54,365 nt of DNA from an uncultured Dialister sp. (GCA_900547785.1 URIB01000007.1:1-54365), one strand, 5' to 3'. Numbered from the stretch's first letter, positions 18,395 through 26,418 are shown. Notes: generated from the sequence alone by a model not told the origin. Numbers and translations: made by a program.

Positions 18395-18748
18395 TCAAAA
18401 CTCCGAATGCGTTCCTCTTATAATTTTGATTCCCTCTTTTTCAAATATGTCGGTAATGGCTTTGATTTCATCACAATTTTTTTTATCTTCCCCGTCTTTG
18501 CAGCAGCATATTCCCAAATGTACCGCCTTCGGTTTCATATCGATAATTCTTTCTATTTTTTCATCCAGTCCTTTATCTTCTCCGGGATAATGTCCGCAGC
18601 CGCTGCATTTCATGAATGCTCCTATTTCCAATTCTTCTTTTCCATACCGCCGGAAAGAATGGGTACGCTTGTAAAATGCATTGAAACAGCTTGCCCCCGT
18701 GCAGACGGTTTCTGAATGCGGACACGTCAGCATCACTATTTTTTCCAT
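18395..18748 (-). CDS. CGGC-domain protein
   Basis: 117 aa, rich in cysteine. It has the pattern of the CGGC family: MLTCPHSETVCTGASCFNAF at the N-terminus, CSGCGHYPGED near residue 50, and HLGICCCKDGEDKKNC near 80. The family is predicted to bind metal; its reaction is unknown. It is the first gene after a promoter that closely resembles that of the receptor 1 operon, and it is followed by receptor 2. This links it to metal-complex uptake or handling. A good ribosome site, GGGAGGAATGT, precedes the ATG. Confidence 0.8.
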   Translation of the reverse strand: MEKIVMLTCPHSETVCTGASCFNAFYKRTHSFRRYGKEELEIGAFMKCSGCGHYPGEDKGLDEKIERIIDMKPKAVHLGICCCKDGEDKKNCDEIKAITDIFEKEGIKIIRGTHSEF

Positions 18749-18827
18749 ACATTCCTCCCGATGAACTTAAAGCATGTTCTTATTTTACATAAAAACCTTT
18801 TATTATATTTTAATTTTACTCAACAGA

Positions 18828-18857
18828 ATTATATAATTTGCTAATAATTTGTGTCAA
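18828..18857 (-). promoter_or_regulatory. Promoter of the CGGC-receptor 2 operon
   Basis: TTGACA (18852-18857), an 18-bp spacer, TATAAT (18828-18833). The spacer resembles that of the receptor 1 promoter nearly base for base. The Fur-like box is weaker here. Confidence 0.7.
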
Positions 18858-19006
18858 TATTGTTTTGCTTTTATTTTCTAGAGTTATTAATCATACAATT
18901 TCAGATATTTCTTTTATCAAGTTTTTTCTATTTTCTTTTTTCTTTCAGATGCATTAAAATGTAATTGTTCTATTTATCTATAAATTAATATTAAAGCGAG
19001 GTTTCT

Positions 19007-19705
19007 ATGAAAAAAATATTAGTCGCACTTACTGCCGTTTTGGCTTTCGGTTCCGGATTGACGGACGCCGCCGTTCCGCAGGACGGTTATTATTTGGATA
19101 AAGACGGTACGCCTTTGTCAGAAGAGAAGACGACACGTCCCGCCATTAAAGCGCATCCGATGGCTGTCATGAGTCAGGCTGTTCATGATGCCATGGCCGG
19201 TCTTCCAAACTCTTCTTCCACTTTGATTCTTCTGACCGTTAATGAAGACGGAATCCCTGTCACGCCGGTCGTAACGCAAAGCTCCGGCTCCGTCATTTTA
19301 GACGCATACGCTGTGGATTCCGTGCAGGCATGGACATTTATTCCTTCAAAACGGGGAGAAAAAGTCATCAGCAGCCAAGTCCAGATTCCCATTCGTTTTA
19401 CTTCCATGATGGTCACCGACTCCGCCAAACCGGAAATGCAGCCTATGAAAGATCCTTCTCATGAAATAAAAACCGCCATGGAAAGAAATCATCACCCCGT
19501 CATCTACGTATCTGTCTATGTGACAGCGGATGGAAGCCTTGACGGAAAGCCCAAAGCGGAAGAAAACGACACTTTGAATGCCGCCGATTTTAAAACACTT
19601 GCCAAATATGCGGAAAGCTGCGTTCGTGACTGGACATTTACTCCCGCGAAAAATCCTGACGGAGAATCCATTCCGGAATATATAACGGTACCTGTCCAAC
19701 TCTGA
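19007..19705 (+). CDS. Exported protein with two TonB C-terminal-like domains
   Basis: 232 aa. A cleavable signal peptide (MKKILVALTAVLAFGSG..DA) leads to two tandem domains of TonB C-terminal type. Domain one, about residues 65-130: TLILLTVNEDGIPVTPVVTQ then DSVQAWTFIPSKRG. Domain two, about 160-232: VIYVSVYVTADGSLDG then ESCVRDWTFTPAKNPDGE. TonB normally has one such domain on a membrane-spanning stalk. Here there is no retained anchor or proline-rich linker, so the protein should be free in the periplasm. It sits next to the receptor island but on the opposite strand. Role uncertain: a partner or competitor at receptor TonB boxes, or an unrelated envelope protein. Confidence 0.7.
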   Translation: MKKILVALTAVLAFGSGLTDAAVPQDGYYLDKDGTPLSEEKTTRPAIKAHPMAVMSQAVHDAMAGLPNSSSTLILLTVNEDGIPVTPVVTQSSGSVILDAYAVDSVQAWTFIPSKRGEKVISSQVQIPIRFTSMMVTDSAKPEMQPMKDPSHEIKTAMERNHHPVIYVSVYVTADGSLDGKPKAEENDTLNAADFKTLAKYAESCVRDWTFTPAKNPDGESIPEYITVPVQL

Positions 19706-19750
19706 TTTTCATTCTTTTTCTCTATCTTAAATAAATCTGTATTTGTAAAC

Positions 19751-19789
19751 TAAAAACCGCGTTCCCGAAGGTTCGCGGATTTTATTTTG
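19751..19789 (+). terminator. Intrinsic terminator
   Basis: CCGCG pairs with CGCGG, followed by ATTTTATTTTG, 46 bp after the stop codon of the TonB-domain gene. Confidence 0.65.
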
Positions 19790-19833
19790 TCAAAACAGGT
19801 TTTACTACCATTCACAAAACGCTTTTCTCTTCT

Positions 19834-19872
19834 GCCCGGATTCTTCACTTCTTTCAAGGGTGACAGTCAGGC
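19834..19872 (-). repeat. Short, internally deleted R1 repeat
   Basis: Keeps both ends (GCCCGGATTCTTCAC and CAAGGGTGACAGTCAGGC) but lacks about 40 internal bases. Confidence 0.55.
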
Positions 19873-19945
19873 AGTACATACTGTTTTGCGAAATCTTCTA
19901 TTTTTACTCACACTTATTTTTATTTTTTATTCACTTTTTATAAAG

Positions 19946-20896
19946 TTATTTATTTTTATTTCTTTTTCCTGACGCCTGTTTTTGCATTTTCACTTCTTCG
20001 ACAGGGATTTCCGCTTGCGGTCCGAACAATTCATGCGTCAAGAATTCGGGTTCTACGGTTTCCACTATACGGGCGGCGGCATCCGTTTGGAACGGTCTGT
20101 GTCGGTCGATGGACGTGATATGCTTCATAATCACTTCTCCCGTGATATTTGCCGGCGGAACAGGCGTATATGTTTTTTGGTATTCCCCTGACAATGAGCA
20201 GGACAGATGCATTCCCCGAACGAGGGATTTCATTTCTCCCAAGCGGCGGATCATGCCCGCAATATAGTCCGCTCCGTCCGCTTCTGTTTGCAAGTCGGGA
20301 TTGGTATTCATGAAATGTCCCGTATCTAAAAGGATGCCTACATTTTTTCCGGGCAGGCGGGAAAAGAAATAGTCCACTTCTTCCGGTGTGAGGGTGCAAA
20401 GTCCGGGCCAGAAAATATTTTCAAAAAGGACTTCTACATTTTCCGGGATTTCTTTGCCCGCTTCTTTATAAATTTCCGCACTGCAGGCGAGCACCTCCCG
20501 TGATGTGTAGTGGAATTTCCTTGTCCATGTTTCTTCTATGAGGCAGTCCGCCACATGCCATACGAGATATGACGGTTCTTCCGCAAGAGCGGCACGGATA
20601 TTTTTCTTGATTTCTTCTATCCATCCCTCCGGCGTATCCGCTCCGTAGAAGGATATAAGTGAATTGGTATCCGGGAATTGCTTTTGATATCGTTCTTTAT
20701 CGCCCAGGTAGAAGTCCATCCATGACGGCCAGAATTTTAAATGCGCCCCTACCGTCAATTTTGTAAAGGGCGTGGCGGACGGGGTCGTTCCGTAAATCAA
20801 ATTTTCGATGCCGTCCAAGCCGAGGGAGTGAACCAATTCTGTCGTTTCTTCTTCCGATTCACCGGGCATGACATAGTGGCTGATACTTTCTATCAT
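19946..20896 (-). CDS. TIM-barrel sugar-phosphate isomerase/epimerase-like protein
   Basis: 316 aa. It fits the xylose-isomerase-like TIM-barrel family: LGLDGIENLIYG near residue 30, VEVLFENIFWPG near 155, VGILLDTGHFMN near 185, LVRGMHLSCS near 225 and TVEPEFLTHELFG near 290. E, D/H, H and E at strand ends form the usual metal site. The family includes sugar epimerases, isomerases and AP endonuclease relatives, so the substrate is open. A lysine-rich tail closes the protein. It stands alone between repeats. The ribosome site is weak (AAGAGAAAATAA). Confidence 0.7.
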   Translation of the reverse strand: MIESISHYVMPGESEEETTELVHSLGLDGIENLIYGTTPSATPFTKLTVGAHLKFWPSWMDFYLGDKERYQKQFPDTNSLISFYGADTPEGWIEEIKKNIRAALAEEPSYLVWHVADCLIEETWTRKFHYTSREVLACSAEIYKEAGKEIPENVEVLFENIFWPGLCTLTPEEVDYFFSRLPGKNVGILLDTGHFMNTNPDLQTEADGADYIAGMIRRLGEMKSLVRGMHLSCSLSGEYQKTYTPVPPANITGEVIMKHITSIDRHRPFQTDAAARIVETVEPEFLTHELFGPQAEIPVEEVKMQKQASGKRNKNK

Positions 20897-21062
20897 TTAT
20901 TTTCTCTTTTCTTTTTAATCTATCACCAGAAAGGCTGCGGGCTCGCAGTCCGGCTGATTTTATAGAAATAGGTATTTCCGTTATTTTGTGTTGACTCACA
21001 CTGATTATGCATTCTTACGTTTTTACTCATATTAAAAACAACATTTAATATCTGTATCCTCT

Positions 21063-21144
21063 GCCGGATTCTTCACTCAGAGGCAATTCCTATTTATCAT
21101 CTGACAGTCATACAGATTTTTACCGCCGTTCAAGAATGACAAGC
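21063..21144 (-). repeat. R1 repeat, minus orientation
   Basis: GCCGGATTCTTCACTC to CGTTCAAGAATGACAAGC. Confidence 0.75.
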
Positions 21145-21180
21145 AAGTATTTATATCGTTCTGTAAGAAACCGCTTTTTC

Positions 21181-21250
21181 GTTTCTGCTCACACTTGCCC
21201 CTTTCGTCAGCTCCGCTGACACTTTCCCCGTGTCCGGGGAAAGCTTGCGG
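21181..21250 (+). repeat. R2 hairpin repeat, plus orientation
   Basis: GTCAGCTCCGCTGAC then CCCCGTGTCCGGGG, nearly identical to 21551-21618. Confidence 0.75.
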
Positions 21251-21314
21251 ATGATATTCTTTCCTTTTGTGTCAACTGCCATTTAATTTCATTTGCAAAA
21301 CGCAATTCACTTCT

Positions 21315-21394
21315 GCCGTCATTCTTGAGCGATGAACTAAATCGGAATGATGATGAAAGAAAACCAGATTATGACTCTTAGCGAAGAATCTGGC
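21315..21394 (+). repeat. R1 repeat, plus orientation
   Basis: GCCGTCATTCTTGAGCG to AGCGAAGAATCTGGC; paired head to head with 21434-21514. Confidence 0.8.
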
Positions 21395-21433
21395 AGAGGA
21401 TATCGGAAAATGCATTTAACCCCTACATTCTTT

Positions 21434-21514
21434 GCCTAGATTCTTCACTCTACCTCGTACTTTTTTATTATTGTATTCCCGACCGCTTTTTACGACCGTT
21501 CAAGAATGACAGGC
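21434..21514 (-). repeat. R1 repeat, minus orientation
   Basis: GCCTAGATTCTTCACTC to CGTTCAAGAATGACAGGC. Confidence 0.8.
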
Positions 21515-21550
21515 AAGTATTTAATATCGTTTTATAAGAAACTCTTTTCC

Positions 21551-21618
21551 GTTTCTGCTCACACTTGCCCTTTCGTCAGCTCCGCTGACACTTTCCCCGT
21601 GTCCGGGGAAAGCTTTCG
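21551..21618 (+). repeat. R2 hairpin repeat, plus orientation
   Basis: GTCAGCTCCGCTGAC then CCCCGTGTCCGGGG. Confidence 0.75.
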
Positions 21619-21817
21619 ATTAGTATTCTTTCCTTTTCTACTCACACTTTTACTGTGTCGCCTCACTCCTCGAAAAGTGGTTCGCTTGCTTCCCGACATG
21701 CGGGGATGGCTTTCGGAATGGCGGTTTTTGTTTTTGTGATGGTCAAGATGTCTTTTTTGTGTGAGGCATTTCGTTATTTTTCGGTTTGGCTTGTCTTTTT
21801 TTTGCGTTATTTCCGTT

Positions 21818-22816
21818 TCAGTATCCTTGGATTTGTTTTTCGTCTTTCATGTCAAAAATGGGGCCGTAGGCGGCGTTGGCCATCGCTTTTATTGCATAGA
21901 CACAATTCTGGGAAGCGGCGTAAATATAACGGTCATTCAGTACTTGAATATTTCCGTAGGCTCTCATGTTTTGGATTGCCGGGTTGGCAAAAAATTCATT
22001 CCTGAACCGTCCCGCTCCCGTTTCATCGGAGGGTCTGTCGGAAGATACGATAAAGAAATCCGGATCTGATTTCACGATGAGTTCCCGTGCCAGCAGCTGT
22101 TTATTAGAAACGCCGACTTCGGCGATCGCATTTCTTACTCTCGCCCGGGTGAGCAGTTCATGGTACATCGAGCCGGGCCCGCCGTAACTTGTCATCTGGG
22201 AAACGAGGAGCGCTTTCGGTTGCGGGTCCGTCCTTTTTTCTAAAACGATATCAATCTCCGCCAAATGGGAATCCATGCGGGCAATCACTTTTTCTCCTCT
22301 TTCTTTTTCTCCGGCGGCGGCGGAGATAATCCGTATATCCCCTTTTACCTGTTCAATGGACGTCGGTCCGTCAATCATAATCACCGGATACCCGAGATTT
22401 CTCCACATGGTCAGTTCAGCAGGCTGTGTGTAAGAGGAAGCAATGATGAGATCCGGCGCCGCTTTGGTGAGCACTTCCATTGAAATCCCATTCAAAGGAA
22501 TCGTCAGGGCAATATCTTTTGTTTCTTCCGCTACATAGGAAATGGCAGGGTCTTTGTCGGCGGAAAAACATGCCACCAGACGGTCCGCTTCCACCACACC
22601 GAGAAGCATGGTATTGATGGACGATGATGTTCCTAAAATGCGCCTCGGTTTATGCGGTATCGTCACTTCGTTTCCGAAAGAGTCCGTCACCTGATAGGCG
22701 CTCGTATTTTCTTCTTTTCCTATTTTTTTCATAGAACATCCTGAAAAAACGAGTGCCGCCAAAAAAAGAATCATCAAAAGCAAGATTTGTTTTTTTACCG
22801 TCTGTATCAATTCCAT
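21818..22816 (-). CDS. ABC importer binding lipoprotein (BtuF/FhuD type)
   Basis: 332 aa from the ATG at 22816, preceded by GAGAGGGGCA. A lipoprotein signal peptide ends LVFSGCS, giving a membrane-anchored periplasmic protein. The body matches the metal-complex or cobalamin binding family: VTDSFGNEVTIPHKPRRILG, SSINTMLLGVVEADRLVACF, KAAPDLIIASSYTQPAELTMW and AEIDIVLEKRTDPQPKALLVS. It is an orphan: no permease or ATPase is adjacent. It may share the FecCD/FecE cassette 11 kb away or one outside the window. It is only distantly related to binding proteins 1 and 2. Confidence 0.8.
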   Translation of the reverse strand: MELIQTVKKQILLLMILFLAALVFSGCSMKKIGKEENTSAYQVTDSFGNEVTIPHKPRRILGTSSSINTMLLGVVEADRLVACFSADKDPAISYVAEETKDIALTIPLNGISMEVLTKAAPDLIIASSYTQPAELTMWRNLGYPVIMIDGPTSIEQVKGDIRIISAAAGEKERGEKVIARMDSHLAEIDIVLEKRTDPQPKALLVSQMTSYGGPGSMYHELLTRARVRNAIAEVGVSNKQLLARELIVKSDPDFFIVSSDRPSDETGAGRFRNEFFANPAIQNMRAYGNIQVLNDRYIYAASQNCVYAIKAMANAAYGPIFDMKDEKQIQGY

Positions 22817-22938
22817 TGCCCCTCTCTCATATAAATTTAAATTCTTTATAATCAGTTTAATCTGAGAAAAACAAATCGTCAAACAAAATTTCTTTTTTAT
22901 CGCTCAGGAGCCATCCATTTTTTATTCCCCGGTTTTTC

Positions 22939-22967
22939 TTGCTTTTATTTTAAGAAAAGTATAGAAT
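22939..22967 (+). promoter_or_regulatory. Promoter of the uracil permease gene
   Basis: TTGCTT (22939-22944), a 17-bp spacer and TAGAAT (22962-22967). Confidence 0.65.
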
Positions 22968-22993
22968 AATTGAGATAAATCATTGGTCACAAG

Positions 22994-23029
22994 AAAGGGG
23001 GATCGCGTCGACGGCGGTCTCCTTTTTTT
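22994..23029 (+). terminator. Leader terminator upstream of the permease
   Basis: AAAGGGGGATCGC folds onto GGCGGTCTCCTTTTTTT. It begins about 20 nt after the predicted start of transcription and lies before the ribosome site, so it could act as an attenuator. Confidence 0.65.
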
Positions 23030-23053
23030 GCAGGTTCTTTCAAGGGAGGTTCT

Positions 23054-24325
23054 ATGGAAAAAAGAATTATTGAAGTGGAAGAAAAGCTGCCTCTGCTTCC
23101 TACCATTCCTTTAAGTTTGCAGCATTTATTCGCCATGTTCGGTTCGACCGTCCTCGTTCCGTTCCTTTTGAATGTCGATCCGGCAACCTGTCTTTTCATG
23201 AACGGCATCGGCACTCTTTTGTATCTGGCGATTTGCAAATGGAAATTGCCGGCCTATCTGGGTTCGAGTTTCGCTTTTATTTCTCCCGTGCTGGCGGTAA
23301 CGGCAACGGCGGGCATGTCCTATGCGGACGCCCAGGGCGGATTCATCTGCTTCGGTCTGTCTTTCATCGTCCTTGCCTTTTTAGTAAATAAGATCGGCAC
23401 GTCCTGGATTGACGTTCTCTTTCCGCCGGCGGCGATGGGAGCGATTGTCGCCATCATCGGGCTGGAACTCGCCCCTCTTGCCATGAGCATGTCGGGTTTT
23501 ATGGGAGAAACGCAAGGCATGACGAATGAAACGGCTATGACGATTTCCATGTTCACCTTGGTGGTCACCATTCTTGCCACCGTCCTCGGCCGGGGATTTA
23601 TTTCCATCATTCCGATTCTGATTGGTGTCATTTCCGGTTATATCCTCTCCATTTTCATGGGTGTCGTAGATTTTACGAAAGTGGAAGAAATCGCCTGGTT
23701 CGCCATGCCGACGTTCTACACGCCGCATTTCAATTTCAGTGCGATTATGATGATTATGCCCGCTCTCTTCGTCGTATTTGCCGAGCATTTGGGACATCTT
23801 TTCGTTACCAGCGATATCGTGGGACGGGATCTCATCAAAGAACCGGGTCTTCACCGTTCTCTTTTTGCCGACGGTCTTTCCAATGTCATTTCCGGCTGTG
23901 TCGGCTCGACGCCGAATACGACATACGGGGAAAATATGGGCGTCATGGCAATGACCGGCGTATACAGTACCTGGGTCATCGGCGGTGCTGCCGTCTTTGC
24001 CATCCTTTTCTCTTTCATCGGAAAAATTGCGGCTCTCATTCATGCCATTCCTTCGCCTGTCATGGGCGGCGTCTGCATTCTCCTCTTCGGCTTCATTGCT
24101 GCTTCGGGGATTCGTATGCTTATTGAGAAAAAAGTCAATTACACGAAATCAAGAAATCTGATTCTCACCGCCGTCACCATGATTTCCGGCCTTTCCGGAG
24201 CGACCGTTGTCCTCGGACCGGTCCAGCTGAAAGGCATGGGACTGGCTACGGTCGTTGCGATTCTTTTATCTCTTTCATTCCTGATTTTTGATAAGCTTCA
24301 CATATCCAATGAAGAAAAAGAATAG
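23054..24325 (+). CDS. uraA: NCS2 family uracil permease
   Basis: 423 aa, multi-pass inner-membrane nucleobase importer. It begins LPLLPTIPLSLQHLFAMFGS, the usual UraA/PyrP entry, with QHLFAMFGSTVLVP, PAYLGSSFAFISPV and the family motif region AEHLGHLFVTSDIVGRDL plus SGCVGSTPNTTYGENMGVMA. These residues match uracil rather than xanthine permeases. The start follows AAGGGAGGTTCT. The leader terminator suggests control by pyrimidine supply, but no PyrR loop was recognised. A TM2-domain gene follows 8 bp later. Confidence 0.88.
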   Translation: MEKRIIEVEEKLPLLPTIPLSLQHLFAMFGSTVLVPFLLNVDPATCLFMNGIGTLLYLAICKWKLPAYLGSSFAFISPVLAVTATAGMSYADAQGGFICFGLSFIVLAFLVNKIGTSWIDVLFPPAAMGAIVAIIGLELAPLAMSMSGFMGETQGMTNETAMTISMFTLVVTILATVLGRGFISIIPILIGVISGYILSIFMGVVDFTKVEEIAWFAMPTFYTPHFNFSAIMMIMPALFVVFAEHLGHLFVTSDIVGRDLIKEPGLHRSLFADGLSNVISGCVGSTPNTTYGENMGVMAMTGVYSTWVIGGAAVFAILFSFIGKIAALIHAIPSPVMGGVCILLFGFIAASGIRMLIEKKVNYTKSRNLILTAVTMISGLSGATVVLGPVQLKGMGLATVVAILLSLSFLIFDKLHISNEEKE

Positions 24326-24333
24326 GAGGTCTT

Positions 24334-24666
24334 ATGGACACATTAACAGATGAAGAAATTACACTTCTGAACAGCCTGACGGAAAAACAGAAATCCCAAG
24401 CACTCGCCCTTTATGCTGCACGAGAAAAGAAAACATCAACCGCTTACATTTTCTGGGTTCTTTTCTCCTGTCATTATTTCTATTTGGGAAAACCTTGGAA
24501 GAATGTATTTCTCTGGCTTCTCATGTGTTGTCTTATCGGAGAAATCTGGTGGCTCGTCGACGCTTTCCGCATGAGCGGTCTTGTGCGGAAAAAGAACTTC
24601 GAAATCATTGAAGCGTGTATTCACGAAGCGAAAGCGCTCTATCCTGACGAAACCACGCCGGTATAA
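24334..24666 (+). CDS. TM2-domain membrane protein
   Basis: 110 aa. Two membrane segments at about 35-75 carry the TM2 signature (TAYIFWVLFSCHYFYLGKPW, then IWWLVDAFRM and LVRKKN). TM2 proteins are small inner-membrane proteins of unknown biochemical role. The N-terminal 33 residues and the C-terminal tail are charged and cytoplasmic. It follows the uracil permease after AGGAGGTCTT and is probably in the same operon. No functional link to pyrimidines is evident. Confidence 0.75.
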   Translation: MDTLTDEEITLLNSLTEKQKSQALALYAAREKKTSTAYIFWVLFSCHYFYLGKPWKNVFLWLLMCCLIGEIWWLVDAFRMSGLVRKKNFEIIEACIHEAKALYPDETTPV

Positions 24667-24676
24667 GACGGCGTAC

Positions 24677-24717
24677 GAAAAAAGCACGGTACTCTCTCAA
24701 AAAGTACCGTGCTTTTC
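24677..24717. terminator. Bidirectional intrinsic terminator
   Basis: AAAAAAGCACGGTAC pairs with GTACCGTGCTTTT between convergent genes. Confidence 0.85.
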
Positions 24718-24731
24718 ATTTGCCCGTTTCA

Positions 24732-24911
24732 TTAAAAACGGCGGGACAGACGCTTGGCCATCCACCGGGCAAAGGCTTCTTTCGCCTCTTCCGGTGCGTC
24801 TGCGGTCAGTTCGATTTCCCCTCTTGCCCGTTTCGCAATATCCTTCGTCCGTATATAAGGCTCAAAAGTTTTATACCATTCCATTTTCTGTATATCTTCG
24901 GCTAAGCTCAT
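24732..24911 (-). CDS. Small basic protein of unknown function
   Basis: 59 aa from the ATG at 24911, which follows GGAGGAGAAA. An earlier in-frame ATG at 24980 lies inside the deoC terminator and has no ribosome site. The protein is soluble and helical: MSLAEDIQKMEWYKTFEPYI, then EEAKEAFARWMAKRLSRRF. No family recognised. It follows deoC, separated by a terminator. Confidence 0.6.
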   Translation of the reverse strand: MSLAEDIQKMEWYKTFEPYIRTKDIAKRARGEIELTADAPEEAKEAFARWMAKRLSRRF

Positions 24912-24956
24912 TTTCTCCTCCTTCACGGGCTTAAAATTCCCATTCCATACTCTTAC

Positions 24957-24988
24957 AAATGCCCCGCTTTTGCAAAGCATGCGGGACT
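24957..24988 (-). terminator. Terminator of deoC
   Basis: CCCGC pairs with GCGGG around an inner GCTTTTGCAAAGC, followed by a weak T tract on the minus strand. Confidence 0.5.
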
Positions 24989-24989
24989 C

Positions 24990-25640
24990 TTATTTCTTAT
25001 CTGCCAGAACGGAAACTGCACTGCTTGCTCCGATACGGTCTGCACCGAGCACCAGGTAGGCCTCCATTTCCTCTTTCGTATGAATACCGCCGGACGCTTT
25101 GATTTTTACGGCCGGTCCGATGTACTTTTTGAAAAGTGCCACATCGTCCAAAGTCGCCCCGCCCGTTCCGAAACCCGTGGACGTTTTGATATAATCTGCT
25201 CCGCCGCGGATGACACAGCGACAGGCCTCTATCTTTTCCTCTTCCGTAAGATAGCAGGTTTCCACGATGACCTTGAGTATTTTATCTCCTACCAGTTCTT
25301 TCATGCGCCGTATCTCACGGGTCACATAGTCACTGTCCCCGTCTTTCAGGGCCGCAACGGCCATCACCATATCTATTTCATCTGCCCCGTCGGAAAGAGC
25401 CGCTCTTGCCTCTTCCAATTTCGATTCCGTATTTCCGTTTCCTAAAGGAAATCCGACAACCGTGCAGATATTGAGCAAAGGAAAGGCCTCACGCACCCGT
25501 TTCACATAGAACGAAGGAATGCAGACCGATGCCGTGTGATACATCACCGCTTCCTCGCAAAGTTTTTTGATGTCCGCCCAACCCGCCGTCGCTTTCAGCA
25601 GCGTATGATCCACATGGCGGAGTATTTCTTCATGACTCAT
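24990..25640 (-). CDS. deoC: Deoxyribose-phosphate aldolase
   Basis: 216 aa from the ATG at 25640, after GGAGAAAATC; the longer frame to 25772 has no ribosome site and crosses the divergent promoter. It splits 2-deoxyribose 5-phosphate into glyceraldehyde 3-phosphate and acetaldehyde in deoxynucleoside catabolism. Visible: VDHTLLKATA at the start, the Schiff-base lysine in ADYIKTSTGF and the second catalytic lysine in VKIKASGGI. Full length for the short bacterial form. No other deo gene is adjacent. It is divergent from the LMW phosphatase homologue. Confidence 0.92.
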   Translation of the reverse strand: MSHEEILRHVDHTLLKATAGWADIKKLCEEAVMYHTASVCIPSFYVKRVREAFPLLNICTVVGFPLGNGNTESKLEEARAALSDGADEIDMVMAVAALKDGDSDYVTREIRRMKELVGDKILKVIVETCYLTEEEKIEACRCVIRGGADYIKTSTGFGTGGATLDDVALFKKYIGPAVKIKASGGIHTKEEMEAYLVLGADRIGASSAVSVLADKK

Positions 25641-25684
25641 GATTTTCTCCTTTTTATTTATTATATCAACTCCGCCCCTCTTTT

Positions 25685-25714
25685 CACAAATTTTACAAAG
25701 CCGTGGTATGATAC
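25685..25714 (+). promoter_or_regulatory. Promoter of the LMW phosphatase-like gene
   Basis: TTCACA, an 18-bp spacer and TATGAT, about 30 bp before the start codon. Confidence 0.5.
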
Positions 25715-25745
25715 GAAAAAGAAATCTTTTTAGAAAGGAGTCATC

Positions 25746-26222
25746 ATGCTGAAACTGCTTTTCATCACCCACAGCGGCTCCTGCCGTCCCCCGATGGCAG
25801 AATTTATCATGAAATCCCTCATCGCCCGGTCAGGGCAGGACGATAAAATTTATGCAAGCTCCGCCCACCTGCAAAAAAAGAAGGGAGAACCGCTCGGCCA
25901 AAAAGAAAGAGATCTCCTTACAAAAAAGGAAATCCCGTACACGGAAAAAATCTGTCCGCCTCTCACCTGGTCCGATTATGACAGATACGACTATATTTTC
26001 CTCATGGACGACGAAGAAAAATGGCCTTTCCTGAAAATCATAGGCGGCGACCCGAAAGAAAAAGTCCGCCTCTTGGGAGAATATGCAGGCATTACAGGAA
26101 ATATCGTAAATCCCGGAAAGACGGGACAATATGAAGAAGCCTGTACCGCCTCTCTTGCCGCCTGCCAAGGTCTCTTTGAAAAGCTCCTCGACTGGGTAGC
26201 CGTAAAAACGGAACAGTCATGA
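25746..26222 (+). CDS. LMW phosphotyrosine phosphatase homologue without nucleophile
   Basis: 158 aa, low-molecular-weight phosphatase fold. The P-loop at 6-16 reads FITHSGSCRPP where active members have FVCxGNxCRSP. The nucleophilic Cys is Thr8; the later Cys13 and Arg14 are kept. The general-acid Asp of the DP motif is Asn122 (VNPGKTGQYEEA). By sequence it should not hydrolyse phosphotyrosine. The overall length and C-terminal helix (GLFEKLLDWVA) are normal, so the fold is kept, which suggests a binding or decoy role. It follows AGAAAGGAGTCATC. A decayed relative of its 3' end lies at 32018-32103. Confidence 0.8.
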   Translation: MLKLLFITHSGSCRPPMAEFIMKSLIARSGQDDKIYASSAHLQKKKGEPLGQKERDLLTKKEIPYTEKICPPLTWSDYDRYDYIFLMDDEEKWPFLKIIGGDPKEKVRLLGEYAGITGNIVNPGKTGQYEEACTASLAACQGLFEKLLDWVAVKTEQS

Positions 26223-26255
26223 TTTTTATTCCTGAAATATAACTTCTCCGTTCCA

Positions 26256-26288
26256 CTAAACAGGATTTTCACCGTTTAGCAGTTTTTT
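26256..26288 (+). terminator. Terminator of the LMW phosphatase-like gene
   Basis: CTAAAC pairs with GTTTAG, followed by CAGTTTTTT. Confidence 0.6.
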
Positions 26289-26368
26289 CCGTATTTCACA
26301 GATTTCATTTTCAGATTTTTACTATTCTCTTTTTTGAAAATTTTTTGTAATAAATTGAATTTTTCCAT

Positions 26369-26402
26369 AAAAAAAGCGGAGGTATCTGTTCTCCGCTTTT
26401 TT
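26369..26402. terminator. Terminator of the ABC operon
   Basis: AAAAAGCGGAG pairs with CTCCGCTTTTTT, 17 bp after the last gene. Confidence 0.85.
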
Positions 26403-26418
26403 ATTGACTGCTTTATTT

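Larger units (their letters stand above)
20897..21817. other. 0.9-kb gene-free block of R1/R2 repeats
   Basis: The order is R1 minus 21063, R2 plus 21181, R1 plus 21315, R1 minus 21434, R2 plus 21551, then a hairpin block at about 21662-21712 like that at 270-330. No coding frame is convincing. Confidence 0.7.

Noticed and set aside
20897..21817. Insertion sequence or prophage remnant
   Set aside because: No transposase, integrase or phage protein frame in the region or elsewhere in the window.
22994..23029. PyrR binding loop in the permease leader
   Set aside because: No match to the known PyrR anti-antiterminator sequence was found by eye.
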